Below, piece after piece: positions 19,401 to 27,584 of a stretch of 64,000 nucleotides of DNA. Made by a program: the position numbers and the translations under genes. Each line of letters begins with the position of its first letter. The stretch's first letter is position 1. The notes below the pieces were generated by a model. It saw nothing but the letters and a program-made list of their open reading frames with translations. It searched no databases and was not told the DNA's origin. Source of the DNA: Oryzomonas sp. (GTDB lineage: Bacteria; Desulfobacterota; Desulfuromonadia; Geobacterales; Pseudopelobacteraceae); contig JARLHN010000022.1 in the NCBI GenBank assembly GCA_031292255.1, positions 1-64,000 on the forward strand. The letters are read 5' to 3'.

Positions 19401-20900
19401 TCATGAGAGCATGTTCAGCAGCGAATGCCGATACCCCTCCTCCAGGGTCGTGAAACGCTGTCGGGACAGGTTCCCGGCAGCAGCGCACAACGATTGAAAG
19501 GCCTCTTTCAAAAGGGCGTTCACGTCGTCCGGCGAGAACTCATGCGACGCGCTCCCGACAACGCCACAGCCTTCCCGGCCGGCCGTACCGGTCATACCCC
19601 GCAGCGTATCCATTCCCCCGAAATATGCCGCGGAAAGCCGCCCCATTGCGGCACAGACCAGCCCGACACGCTCGTCGCGGAAACGGTAACGCGCCTCGAA
19701 GGGGAGCCGTTCGTCAAGCAGCAGGCGTTTTTCCCGTTTGAAACGCCTCCAGGCCATCGAGCCATGGAGAACGATCTGGTTGTGGTAGAGCAGATTTGCA
19801 GTCAGCTCATGGTGGTCCAACAGCTCCAGTTCCTCAAGAAAGGCATAGTTCTCCTCCAGCTCGGCCAGACACGTATCCGGTTCGAACATGATGAAGCCGA
19901 GGTTCAGCCTGACACCGCTTCTCCTGACAGTCTGCACCGCGCGGCGTATCTGTTCCGTACCGATCCGTTTTCCAATGCGTTGCAGCACGCTGTCACATCC
20001 TGATTCGATTCCCAGGAAGACCGATTCCGCCCCATGAGCGGCCAGTATCTCCATAACACCTGCATCAATGGTATCCACCCTGGTCTCGAAGCCGAAGGGG
20101 AGCCCAAAGCGTTGCGCCATCCTGCCGATCTCGACTGCCCTTTTCCGCTCCGTGCCGCCATGGCCGATAAAGGTTGGATCGACGAAATAGATGCTGCGAA
20201 TGTCCCGCCTGGCAAGGCGCGTCTCCAGCTCCCGTTCCAGCGAGGCCGGCGGGCGTACCCGACGCCGGCCGCACCCGTAGTACGACCGGATGAAGCAGAA
20301 GCTGCACTGACCAAAACAACCCCGGCTGGCGGCGATGTTCAGGCTGGGGTAGCCCCGGTTGTTCCCCACGTCATCCGGCAGCGGCAGGTGGGCAAGATCG
20401 CCGATCAGCGGGCGGGCCGCAACCGGGTGATCCCGCAGGGCCACACCGGGCAGCGGCCTGATTGATCTTGCTGCGCTGAAGTCCTGCAGCAGATCGGCCA
20501 GGGTATCCTCAAACTCGCCGTTCAGGATAAAATCCAGGTGTGGGGAGTACTGCATCAGGCGTTGGCGGGCCAAGGTCGGGAAGATGCCGAAGGCGCCCAG
20601 GGGAACGGCACGTTCCCGGCACAAAAGCTCAAGCAGGTCGCGGACAACCGTTTCATGCCCCCAGGCATACACCCAGTGGAACAGGATCAGGTCGGCCTCT
20701 TCTGACTGGATGCGGCCCGCCATGCCTGCCGCGTCGCCGGCATGGGAGGTGAAATCCAGATGCACCGCCTCCCATCCGGCCCGGCGGGAGACGGCCAGGG
20801 CGTACCCGCTGTTCAGGCTGGCGGAAAGCGGCGCGTTGGCAACGTCGTTGTAATGCTCAAGCGTCAGGGGACGGGGATTTTCGACAATGACAATCTTCAT
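19401..20900 (-). CDS. B12-binding-domain radical SAM enzyme
   Basis: The 499-residue protein has an N-terminal cobalamin-binding-type Rossmann domain (about residues 1-140; ADLILFHWVYAWGHE and GAFGIFP strands) that lacks a clear DxHxxG, so base-off His ligation may not occur. The radical SAM TIM barrel (about 175-400) carries the Cx3Cx2C cluster motif in RGCFGQCSFCF (about 195-205), GIESG, and an FVDPTFIG strand. The C-terminal 90 residues are helical. Enzymes of this class do C-methylations and other difficult modifications on small molecules or peptides. The ATG is 6 nt after the stop of the methyltransferase/DUF2284 gene, so both are one operon, with a 55-residue peptide at its head. The substrate is unknown. 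Confidence 0.88.
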   Translation of the reverse strand: MKIVIVENPRPLTLEHYNDVANAPLSASLNSGYALAVSRRAGWEAVHLDFTSHAGDAAGMAGRIQSEEADLILFHWVYAWGHETVVRDLLELLCRERAVPLGAFGIFPTLARQRLMQYSPHLDFILNGEFEDTLADLLQDFSAARSIRPLPGVALRDHPVAARPLIGDLAHLPLPDDVGNNRGYPSLNIAASRGCFGQCSFCFIRSYYGCGRRRVRPPASLERELETRLARRDIRSIYFVDPTFIGHGGTERKRAVEIGRMAQRFGLPFGFETRVDTIDAGVMEILAAHGAESVFLGIESGCDSVLQRIGKRIGTEQIRRAVQTVRRSGVRLNLGFIMFEPDTCLAELEENYAFLEELELLDHHELTANLLYHNQIVLHGSMAWRRFKREKRLLLDERLPFEARYRFRDERVGLVCAAMGRLSAAYFGGMDTLRGMTGTAGREGCGVVGSASHEFSPDDVNALLKEAFQSLCAAAGNLSRQRFTTLEEGYRHSLLNMLS

Positions 20901-20906
20901 CTCGGG

Positions 20907-22430
20907 TCAATCCACCAGTAGGAGTCCGACATACTGGACAAAGTCATTACTCTGTCTCAGCGGTGCGACCGGGATGCCGCACCGGTCTGCCAGGGCAAAT
21001 ACGTCGCAGCCGCAGGACTCCAGCGAGGGACGGCGTTTTTCCGGGTGGGAGCAGCGCTCCGGAGGGCATGTCTCGCACCAGCAGCAGGGACCGCCGCTGA
21101 AGACCAGCGCTTTTTTGAATCCGCTCAGAAAGGCCTCTTTCTCCAGTTCGAGCAGATGGTGCTGAAAATCCTTGAGTGGCGGCTGACCGGCCACGAGCAG
21201 GGCCCGCGAATAGCCTGCCAGCAATTCTTCAAAACCGGCCTGATCCATGGAATTCGGCGGGCAACTCCAGCGCCTGCCGTATTCGGGGCAGCCGTAGGCG
21301 CATTTGGCCCGAACCCAGGCTTCGCTGCGGATGCAGGCAGGATCGAGCTCGGCGGCGGCAAAGAAGCCATGGCTGAGGGCATGGTCCTTCAAACCGAAGA
21401 GCGATACAGCGGCCTGAAAGGTGGCGGTGCGGGTGGCGGCCAGAGCCAGGGAACCGGATGGCAGTTCAATGATCGAGTGATGGGGAAAACCGGCGCCCCG
21501 CAGCATGTCAGCGGTCTCGGCCATGCTGTAGGTACGGCCGTTCAAGGTGTTGACCAGCATGTGCAGGTCGTACAGAGCGCCCAAGGCATTGGCGTCACGG
21601 TAAAAGTCGTGGATGAGCATCAGGCCGTCCTCGGCCAGTAACTCTCCAGCCTGTCGCAGCAGTGCCTGGTTTTCGTCCCGGCTGTAACAGTGGCAAAGGT
21701 TTGAGAAGAGCAAAAGACCGGCCTGGCCGCGACGATGCTCAACCAGCCCGGCCATTTCCTGCGGGTCGATTATGTTGCAGGGGTACAGGCTCAGACCTTC
21801 CGGAAGGTCGTGGGCCGCCATCCTCCTGCAGACGTCCGGAAGGTCGCAGGCTATGGCATCCCACTTTGGATACCTCTGCAGAAACCCGCGCAGATAGGTA
21901 CCGTCTCCGGCGCCGATATCGATGATTGTCCCCTGTTCCGGCAAGCGGTCCAGCGCATCCCACAGTTCCCGCGAACGTACGGCGGCCGCTTCGCCCATGG
22001 CCTGCTGGAAGAGGTGCAGGCGCCGCTCCAACTGATCCGGCGACTGTTCGTGGATCAGCACCCCCTGCCCCTCTTGCAGCACGTGCCCCAGCCTGGCCCA
22101 GTTTTCCATCAGGATCGGTTCAAACGCCAGCACATGGCGTTGGCTGAGGGTGCTGGTCCGGCTCAGATAGCTCTTGCTGAAATGTGACAAGTAGAGCTTG
22201 CCGGCATACTCCTCCAGCAGCCCCAGACTCACCAGCAGGGTTATGAAGCGGTGCCCTGCTTCGGGCTGAAGAGTAGTCGCGGCCAGCAGCTCCTCGAAGC
22301 TACGATCCCCATCGTCCAGCAGGTCGATGACACCTGTGTTGACCGCCTCGCTGATGACCCGGAACATGCGGTAGCCGCTGGTCATGTCACAGAAGGTTTT
22401 GTAGGAATTGTCGGAGGGAAGGATTTTCAT
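20907..22430 (-). CDS. O-methyltransferase-like protein fused to a Cys-rich DUF2284-like domain
   Basis: From ATG 22430 the product has 507 residues; the frame is open to 22526 but family layout favours the shorter form. Residues about 10-90 form a winged-helix dimerisation domain like that of acetylserotonin/caffeate-type O-methyltransferases. Residues about 150-315 form the SAM-binding domain with IIDIGAGDGTYLRGFLQRYP (motif I) and GLMLIHDFYRD. After about residue 345 a second domain starts: AKCAYGCPEYGRRWSCPPNS, then GGPCCWCETCPP and ESCGCDVFALA. That cysteine pattern is like DUF2284 proteins and could hold an Fe-S cluster or metal. Fusion of the two is unusual. The gene begins 10 nt after the 55-residue peptide gene and ends 6 nt before the radical SAM gene. 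Confidence 0.85.
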   Translation of the reverse strand: MKILPSDNSYKTFCDMTSGYRMFRVISEAVNTGVIDLLDDGDRSFEELLAATTLQPEAGHRFITLLVSLGLLEEYAGKLYLSHFSKSYLSRTSTLSQRHVLAFEPILMENWARLGHVLQEGQGVLIHEQSPDQLERRLHLFQQAMGEAAAVRSRELWDALDRLPEQGTIIDIGAGDGTYLRGFLQRYPKWDAIACDLPDVCRRMAAHDLPEGLSLYPCNIIDPQEMAGLVEHRRGQAGLLLFSNLCHCYSRDENQALLRQAGELLAEDGLMLIHDFYRDANALGALYDLHMLVNTLNGRTYSMAETADMLRGAGFPHHSIIELPSGSLALAATRTATFQAAVSLFGLKDHALSHGFFAAAELDPACIRSEAWVRAKCAYGCPEYGRRWSCPPNSMDQAGFEELLAGYSRALLVAGQPPLKDFQHHLLELEKEAFLSGFKKALVFSGGPCCWCETCPPERCSHPEKRRPSLESCGCDVFALADRCGIPVAPLRQSNDFVQYVGLLLVD

Positions 22431-22440
22431 GCTATTACCG

Positions 22441-22608
22441 TCAATCCCGTTTCCGGGGAGAGCACGCCTTATGGGAACCATTGGCTTCGGCACCGCAGTT
22501 CCCGAATACAACGGCCCGCTTGTCACCGAGGCTTTTGATGCATTCTACGTTATACTCTCCCTTGAGGGCAGACACATGCAGTTTGTGCTGTTCGATATCA
22601 CATGCCAT
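22441..22608 (-). CDS. 55-residue peptide at the head of the radical SAM operon
   Basis: This short gene has a strong Shine-Dalgarno (AAAGGAG, 7 nt before the ATG at 22608) and ends with TGA 10 nt before the methyltransferase start. The peptide starts MACDIEQHKLHVSALKGEYN, has four cysteines (residues 3, 23, 38, 49), and its C-terminal third is Gly/Asn/Cys-rich (VFGNCGAEANGSHKACSP) before a basic PRKRD end. There is no signal peptide or membrane segment. Position, size and a Gly/Cys-rich tail fit a precursor peptide modified by the two enzymes that follow. A leader ORF that only couples translation is the main alternative. Confidence 0.6.
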   Translation of the reverse strand: MACDIEQHKLHVSALKGEYNVECIKSLGDKRAVVFGNCGAEANGSHKACSPRKRD

Positions 22609-22837
22609 GAGTGTTCTCCTTTCCCTTTCGATATGCAGGATTTGGATTCATTGGCCGGACTATAGCAGAATTTACAGCCGGTGTCCCGTTCGGTTCATCG
22701 TGGGAAGTAATCCGCGACTCATATCCGCAATATTTTTTCAACAGCCTGTCAAATGATGGTTTGTAATTGACTGCTCATGCAGGAGTGATATAAGAATATA
22801 ACTTTATTGATTTGAGGACATAATCACTTTGAGGTTT

Positions 22838-23320
22838 ATGAATATAATGATGTTGCGTAAAATAATTTCAGGAGGACAAACCGGGGTGGACCGCGCAGGT
22901 CTTGATGCAGCTATGGACGCCGGCATTCCCATAGGCGGCTTTTGTCCTAAGGGCAGGCTTGCAGAAGATGGAACGATACCGGAAATATATCCTCTTGAAG
23001 AGTTGGAATCTCAGGAGTCTCATTGCAGAACTGAAAAGAATGTACTAGATTCTGACGGTACGCTGATTCTTAACAAAGGTGAAATAACCCACGGCACCAG
23101 GCTTACCCTCGACTTCACGATCCAGTATTGCAAACCCAGCCTTATAGTTCAGCTCGATGAAGACCCTATTGATCCGGTACATGTCATCAGATGGATCAAA
23201 GGGCAATACATAAACACACTGAACATAGCAGGTCCACGAGAATCAAAAAGTTCAGAGGGCATTTATAAGGATGCCTATTCATACCTGGAAAAGGTATTCA
23301 ACACATTAAAGGAAGATTAG
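22838..23320 (+). CDS. Putative molybdenum-cofactor carrier protein
   Basis: The product of about 160 residues begins close to LRKIISGGQTGVDRAGLDAA, the hallmark of the putative molybdenum carrier family (PF12694-type, Rossmann-like, related to SLOG/YpsA folds). Further family features are GGFCPKGRLAEDG and the GTRLTLDF segment. It probably binds a nucleotide-containing cofactor in the cytosol. The true start could be ATG 22838, 22847 or 22850; a GAGG lies just before 22838. The IHF gene starts 5 nt after its stop, so both are co-transcribed. Molybdopterin enzymes are typical clients, but the link is inference. Confidence 0.85.
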   Translation: MNIMMLRKIISGGQTGVDRAGLDAAMDAGIPIGGFCPKGRLAEDGTIPEIYPLEELESQESHCRTEKNVLDSDGTLILNKGEITHGTRLTLDFTIQYCKPSLIVQLDEDPIDPVHVIRWIKGQYINTLNIAGPRESKSSEGIYKDAYSYLEKVFNTLKED

Positions 23321-23324
23321 CGAC

Positions 23325-23600
23325 ATGACAAAAGCTGATATTGTTGAGCGTATAATGACCAGTACCGGGTTTTCCAAGATGGAATCTTTTGACATGTTCG
23401 AGTTGGTGTTCTCTATCATGAAGAGCACCCTTGAGAATGGAGAGGACATCAAGATATCCGGATTCGGCAAGTTTGAGGTAAAGCAGAAGCAGGGCCGCAG
23501 GGGGAGGAACCCACAAACAGGTGAAGACCTCACTATTGAAGCAAGACGCGTATTGACCTTCAAACCAAGTACCATACTGCGAAAGGTGATCAATCAATAA
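23325..23600 (+). CDS. ihfA: Integration host factor alpha-type DNA-bending protein
   Basis: This 91-residue protein of the HU/IHF family has the KISGFGKFEV turn, the beta-arm RRGRNPQTGED with the intercalating Pro, and the ARRVLTFKPS end typical of IHF alpha. It bends DNA and commonly assists sigma-54 promoters by bringing bound activators to polymerase, which is relevant to the NtrC/hyb region in this window. The gene is 5 nt after the molybdenum-carrier gene. Geobacter-type genomes often hold several HU/IHF paralogues, so this may be an accessory copy. Confidence 0.88.
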   Translation: MTKADIVERIMTSTGFSKMESFDMFELVFSIMKSTLENGEDIKISGFGKFEVKQKQGRRGRNPQTGEDLTIEARRVLTFKPSTILRKVINQ

Positions 23601-23649
23601 CGGGCCAGTGTCATTACTTACCCGTTGACCTTCCATAGAGGATTAGCCA

Positions 23650-24228
23650 TTGATCTCCAGAAATCTTAAAATAGCCGGCTGGCTGGCAATGGCAAGCGCC
23701 TTCCTTACCATACCATTGGAGTTTTTATGTTCCACCCTTGAAGCCAGGACCGATTTGGAGGCCACTGTTTTACAGACCATCATCCAGATATTCGGAACTC
23801 TCCTGTTCCTGGTTATTACTCTGTATATCAAGCGGTTACTTAATTGCATCTTTAATTTTCGCTCCGCGGACAGAACTATAGACCTGATGATTATTACCGG
23901 TATTGTGGCAGGAGTCCTGTCGGTAGCAGGTCTCTATGTAACGCCGTTAAAGGAATCAATCGGATATGCCGGAATTGGAATATTGATGGTGCAAGGGATC
24001 GTGCAGGCTCAATTCGGGTACAAATTGTTCAAATTACCCTACGACCTCGGTGGGATGCTGAAACCGTTTTGTTTTGCGAATATTGCAACCGGCATATTAT
24101 TGGCCACCATCGTACTGATACCGTTCGGGATTGTGGTAAGTGCACTGTCCGACCTTATGCTTGGGACCATATTTTTCAAAATATCCGCATGTGTAAGAAA
24201 CGTTGAATTGAAGAACTCGATTACCTGA
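23650..24228 (+). CDS. Small multi-pass membrane protein
   Basis: The start is a TTG at 23650, preceded by AGAGGAT at good spacing. The 192-residue product has about five hydrophobic helices (about residues 8-27, 40-62, 78-98, 105-125, 140-175) and no charged catalytic motif. It is likely an inner-membrane protein of unknown function. It follows ihfA by 50 bp on the same strand and is convergent with the act operon. Confidence 0.65.
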   Translation: MISRNLKIAGWLAMASAFLTIPLEFLCSTLEARTDLEATVLQTIIQIFGTLLFLVITLYIKRLLNCIFNFRSADRTIDLMIITGIVAGVLSVAGLYVTPLKESIGYAGIGILMVQGIVQAQFGYKLFKLPYDLGGMLKPFCFANIATGILLATIVLIPFGIVVSALSDLMLGTIFFKISACVRNVELKNSIT

Positions 24229-24387
24229 TCAAGAGACCGTTTCACGTTCCTTTCCCCCGCGTTCGCGCCTTCCCGACCCGCCTCCTCATGACGATGTTCA
24301 GAAACCGGCAATTTTCTCTTACGAACGCCTAAGGGCGAAATTGCCTCATTTGTGCCGACCGGCCCCCACCCACCTTATATACGCGCC

Positions 24388-24843
24388 TCATTTACGGGTC
24401 CTCAGGAACGTGACCAGATCCCAGCGCTCCCGCGGCGAGAGTTTGCTCTGGAAGGGGGGCATGCGGCCGAAGCCGAGGGTGATGGCCTTGAAGATGTCGC
24501 CGTCGCTCAGGCCCTGCAGCAGATCGCGGTCAAGACCGGGAGGCGGAGGGGTGAGTTTTTTGCCGACCGGGCCGCGCTCGGCCGATGTCGGGCCGTGGCA
24601 CATGGCGCAGTTTATGGTGAAGAGCGCCTTCCCCTGTGCCGCTGATTCTGCGTTCGGTGAAACCGGATTCTTCAGCTCCGCATCCTGGGAAACGAGCTCC
24701 TGGCCGGAGACCGGCACGCTGTCGCCGGGAGACACGAGGACAGGCGCCTGGTACGGCTTGATGGATGGCTGCCGGTCCATCCACATGGCGGCCATCAGCA
24801 AGGGAACAACGGCCATAATGGCCAGTCCGGCGCTACGTTTCAT
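24388..24843 (-). CDS. actE: Monoheme cytochrome c subunit of alternative complex III (ActE-like)
   Basis: The ATG at 24843 overlaps the actD stop by 4 nt. The 151-residue product has a short N-terminal membrane or signal segment (AGLAIMAVVPLLMAAMW) and one CxxCH haem motif, CAMCH, near residue 80. The distal Met is probably in FGRMPPF (about 127). The layout is that of a class I cytochrome c domain ending LRTRK. In alternative complex III, ActE is the mobile or attached cytochrome that passes electrons on. It is the last act gene; no actF or oxidase gene follows. Confidence 0.85.
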   Translation of the reverse strand: MKRSAGLAIMAVVPLLMAAMWMDRQPSIKPYQAPVLVSPGDSVPVSGQELVSQDAELKNPVSPNAESAAQGKALFTINCAMCHGPTSAERGPVGKKLTPPPPGLDRDLLQGLSDGDIFKAITLGFGRMPPFQSKLSPRERWDLVTFLRTRK

Positions 24844-25424
24844 GGCTGCACCTCGGTTGTGATCCTCAGTGCGCCGGCATCGTTCATGATCTCCTCCGCC
24901 CGCTCCTTCTGCTCGGCAGCCGGGAGGAGGGCTATCCCGCCGATGCACTCAGTCGGCAGCGCCCCCGGCTCGCACGCCACGGGCTCCCCGCCGGGGTGGA
25001 TGGAAAGGCTGATGCCGATACACCCCTCGGTGATTGCGGCATCGTAGGGGCGATGTGCACGGTTGGGGAGCTTCATTTCCAGGAACATCCCCACGACGGT
25101 GCCGACCATGAAAAAGAGCATGGTGAGCTCGTAGGTGACGATGCCGGTCGGGTAAAAAGCGATGATCGGCTTGTCACCGGTCTGCACCGGGTAGACCCAG
25201 GCGGTGCCGGCAGCGAGGATAAATCCGACGCCGGCGCCGATGATGCCGCACGCCAAGGTGAACCAGCGGAACAGGGTGCGCTGGTTCGTTTTCACGAGCA
25301 CGCCGTCAGGATAGGGAACCAAGGTGAGCGAAGTAATCTGTGCCTCGACGAAACCTTCCCTGAGAAGGCATTCCACCGCGCTTGCCGCGCTCCCCACATC
25401 CTTGAAAATCCCCAAGAGTTCCAT
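24840..25424 (-). CDS. actD: ActD-like (DUF3341) membrane subunit
   Basis: The ATG at 25424 has GGAAAGGAG upstream and lies 4 nt after the actC stop; an upstream in-frame extension is a by-product. The 194-residue protein starts MELLGIFKDVGSAASAVECL, has two membrane helices (about 55-80 and 95-120) with a short loop, and then a C-terminal outside/inside domain with CEPGALPTECIGG. This is the DUF3341 subunit of alternative complex III, which stabilises the complex next to the NrfD-type subunit. Confidence 0.88.
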   Translation of the reverse strand: MELLGIFKDVGSAASAVECLLREGFVEAQITSLTLVPYPDGVLVKTNQRTLFRWFTLACGIIGAGVGFILAAGTAWVYPVQTGDKPIIAFYPTGIVTYELTMLFFMVGTVVGMFLEMKLPNRAHRPYDAAITEGCIGISLSIHPGGEPVACEPGALPTECIGGIALLPAAEQKERAEEIMNDAGALRITTEVQP

Positions 25425-25428
25425 TTTT

Positions 25429-26796
25429 CTACTCCTTTCCCACAAGCGACGGCACACGGGTCCGTCCGAGGAGCATGAGGGCCTTCTGGGACTCGTATTC
25501 ATGCACGTCGGTCATCGCCACCATCGGAAAGGTTTTGGCAAAGAGGGTATACATCAGGGCAAAGCCGGCAAAGGCGCCGGCGGTGATGGAGAGTTCCACC
25601 CAGGAGGGAAAATAGGTGCCCCAGACAAAGGGCATGTTCTTGTGAGAGAGAGACGGCACGATGATCAGGAAGCGCTCGATGAACATGCCTACGTTGATCA
25701 GCAACGTGATTGCCAGCATGACCGGGATGGAGCGTCGCAACCGCTTGAAGCAGAGGACGATGATCGGCAGGATCGAGTTACCGAAGAGCATCAGGAGAAG
25801 GATGAACGTGTACTTGTGCGCCATGAAACTGTAGACCTCCCATTCGATAGGCTCATGGGCATACCAGGTGGTCTGCACCTCGACGAAATAGGCGTAGGAC
25901 CAAAGCAGCGTTATGACCAGTTGGAGCTTGCCCATGTTGTCGAAGTGGAGCGGGGTCAGGTACTCCTCCAGATGGAAGGCCTTCCGGATGACGATCATCA
26001 GTGTGATGACGGCGGCCACCCCGGAGTGGATGGCTCCGATGACGAAGTAAGGAGGGAAGATGGTGCTGTGCCAACCGGGAACCACGGTCACGGCAAAGTC
26101 CCAGGCCACGATGGAGTGGACCGACACGGCCACCGGGATGATCAGGGCCGCCATCAGGGTGGATGCCTGCTGATAGACCACCCACTCGCGGGCCGTACCG
26201 CGCCATCCCATGGCCAGCACCGTATACAGTTTGAGGCGCCAACCGTGGGCGCGGTCCCTGGCCACGGCGAGATCGGGAAGCATCCCCAGATAGAGAAAGA
26301 GGCTACTGCCTATAATGTAGGTCGTGATCGCCATGGCGTCCCACAGGAGCGGCGAGCGGAAGTTGGGCCAGAGCCCCCGTTGGTTGGGATAGGGGATCAG
26401 GTAGAAGAAGACCCAGTTGCGACCCAGGTGGATCAAGGGAAAGAGACCCCCCACGGCAACGGTGAAGACGGTCATGGCCTCGGCGGCGCGCAGGATCGGC
26501 CGGCGCCAGTTGGCCTGGGAGAGGCGCAGGATGGCCGAGACCATGGTGCCGGAATGGGAGAGGCCGATCCAGAAGACGAAGTTGACGATGAAGACCCCCC
26601 ACATGACCGGCCGGTCCAGGCCGGTGCAGCTCATGTCGGTCGTCACCATGTAGCTGAAGGCGTATATCCCCCAGGCCACCACCGCTCCCAGCAGGAAGGC
26701 CAGGCCGTACCAGCGCAGCGTCGGGGGTTTCAGGGAGGAGAGCATCTCGTCGTTCATCCGGCTGGCGCTCTTGGGATGGATGGTATGTTCAGACAT
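25429..26796 (-). CDS. actC: NrfD/ActC-type quinone-binding membrane subunit
   Basis: This 455-residue protein has about ten membrane helices and the NrfD/PsrC family pattern. It includes RPVMWGVFIVNFVFWIGLSH in the N-terminal half, the SHSGTMVSAILRL stretch just after it, and the AWDFAVTVVPGWHSTIFPPY segment. It should oxidise menaquinol at the membrane and pass electrons to the Fe-S subunit. Its start overlaps the end of actB2 by 8 nt and it has AGGAGGA upstream. Confidence 0.92.
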   Translation of the reverse strand: MSEHTIHPKSASRMNDEMLSSLKPPTLRWYGLAFLLGAVVAWGIYAFSYMVTTDMSCTGLDRPVMWGVFIVNFVFWIGLSHSGTMVSAILRLSQANWRRPILRAAEAMTVFTVAVGGLFPLIHLGRNWVFFYLIPYPNQRGLWPNFRSPLLWDAMAITTYIIGSSLFLYLGMLPDLAVARDRAHGWRLKLYTVLAMGWRGTAREWVVYQQASTLMAALIIPVAVSVHSIVAWDFAVTVVPGWHSTIFPPYFVIGAIHSGVAAVITLMIVIRKAFHLEEYLTPLHFDNMGKLQLVITLLWSYAYFVEVQTTWYAHEPIEWEVYSFMAHKYTFILLLMLFGNSILPIIVLCFKRLRRSIPVMLAITLLINVGMFIERFLIIVPSLSHKNMPFVWGTYFPSWVELSITAGAFAGFALMYTLFAKTFPMVAMTDVHEYESQKALMLLGRTRVPSLVGKE

Positions 26797-27508
26797 GTTC
26801 GCGTCCTCCTCCCTTGAGGTAATAGACCGAGGGGTGGGTGCCGAGATGCTCCAGCAGCCGGAAACGCCGCGGACTGCGTGCCAGGCGCGCCGCCCGGCTG
26901 GCCGGATCGGCCATGTTGCCGAACACCAGGGCCTCGCTGGGGCAGGTCTGGGCGCAGGCGGGCTGCACCTCGCCGTCTCGGATCAACCGCCCCTCCCCCT
27001 TGGCCTCCTCCTTAGCCCGGCGGATGCGCTGGATGCAGAAGGTGCACTTCTCCATCACTCCCCGGGAACGGACGGTTATGTCGGGCGAGAGTTGGTTGTC
27101 CAGCGGCTTCGGCCAGGCGTGTTCGTGGTCGTAAAAGTTGAAGACCCGCACGGCGTAGGGGCAGTTGTTGCCGCAGTAGCGGGTGCCGACGCAGCGGTTG
27201 TAGACCTGGCCGTTCAGGCCGTCCGGGTTATGATAGCTGGCGTAGACCGGACAGACCGGTTCGCAGGGAGCGTCGTGGCAGTGCTGGCAGAGCACCGGCA
27301 GGAAGCGCCCCCGCACGTCGGGGTACTCCCCCACCCAGAAGCGTTCGATGCGCAGCCAGTGCATGTTGCGCCCCTCGTTGATCTCCTTCTTGGCGCAGAT
27401 GGCCACGTTGTTCTCCGCCTGGCAGGCCACCACGCAGGCGCCGCAACCGGTGCAGCGGTCCAGGTCGATCACCATGCCCCACTTGTACGGACTCGTTATT
27501 TTTTCCAT
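26789..27508 (-). CDS. actB2: Four-cluster ferredoxin-type subunit (ActB C-terminal half)
   Basis: The 239-residue protein holds four sets of cysteines: CTGCGACVVAC, CQHCHDAPCEPVC, CVGTRYCGNNC and CTFCIQRIRR-CAQTC. These predict up to four Fe-S clusters in the DMSO-reductase B-subunit fold. It has no signal peptide and would be exported with its Tat-dependent partner, as expected for such complexes. In most organisms this domain is fused to the large subunit as ActB; here it is a separate gene 76 bp downstream of the large-subunit gene. It overlaps actC by 8 nt. Confidence 0.9.
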   Translation of the reverse strand: MEKITSPYKWGMVIDLDRCTGCGACVVACQAENNVAICAKKEINEGRNMHWLRIERFWVGEYPDVRGRFLPVLCQHCHDAPCEPVCPVYASYHNPDGLNGQVYNRCVGTRYCGNNCPYAVRVFNFYDHEHAWPKPLDNQLSPDITVRSRGVMEKCTFCIQRIRRAKEEAKGEGRLIRDGEVQPACAQTCPSEALVFGNMADPASRAARLARSPRRFRLLEHLGTHPSVYYLKGGGREHV

Positions 27509-27584
27509 GATCGTTTCATCCTAAGCCGGCAAGACCGGACCGAAAACGAGCCAACGCCCATAGTACCTTGATTTGGAACCGGTA

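Noticed and set aside
25324-26817. 497-codon plus-strand open frame
   Set aside because: Shadow of actC and actD; composition extremely Gly/His/Asp-rich and no ribosome binding site.
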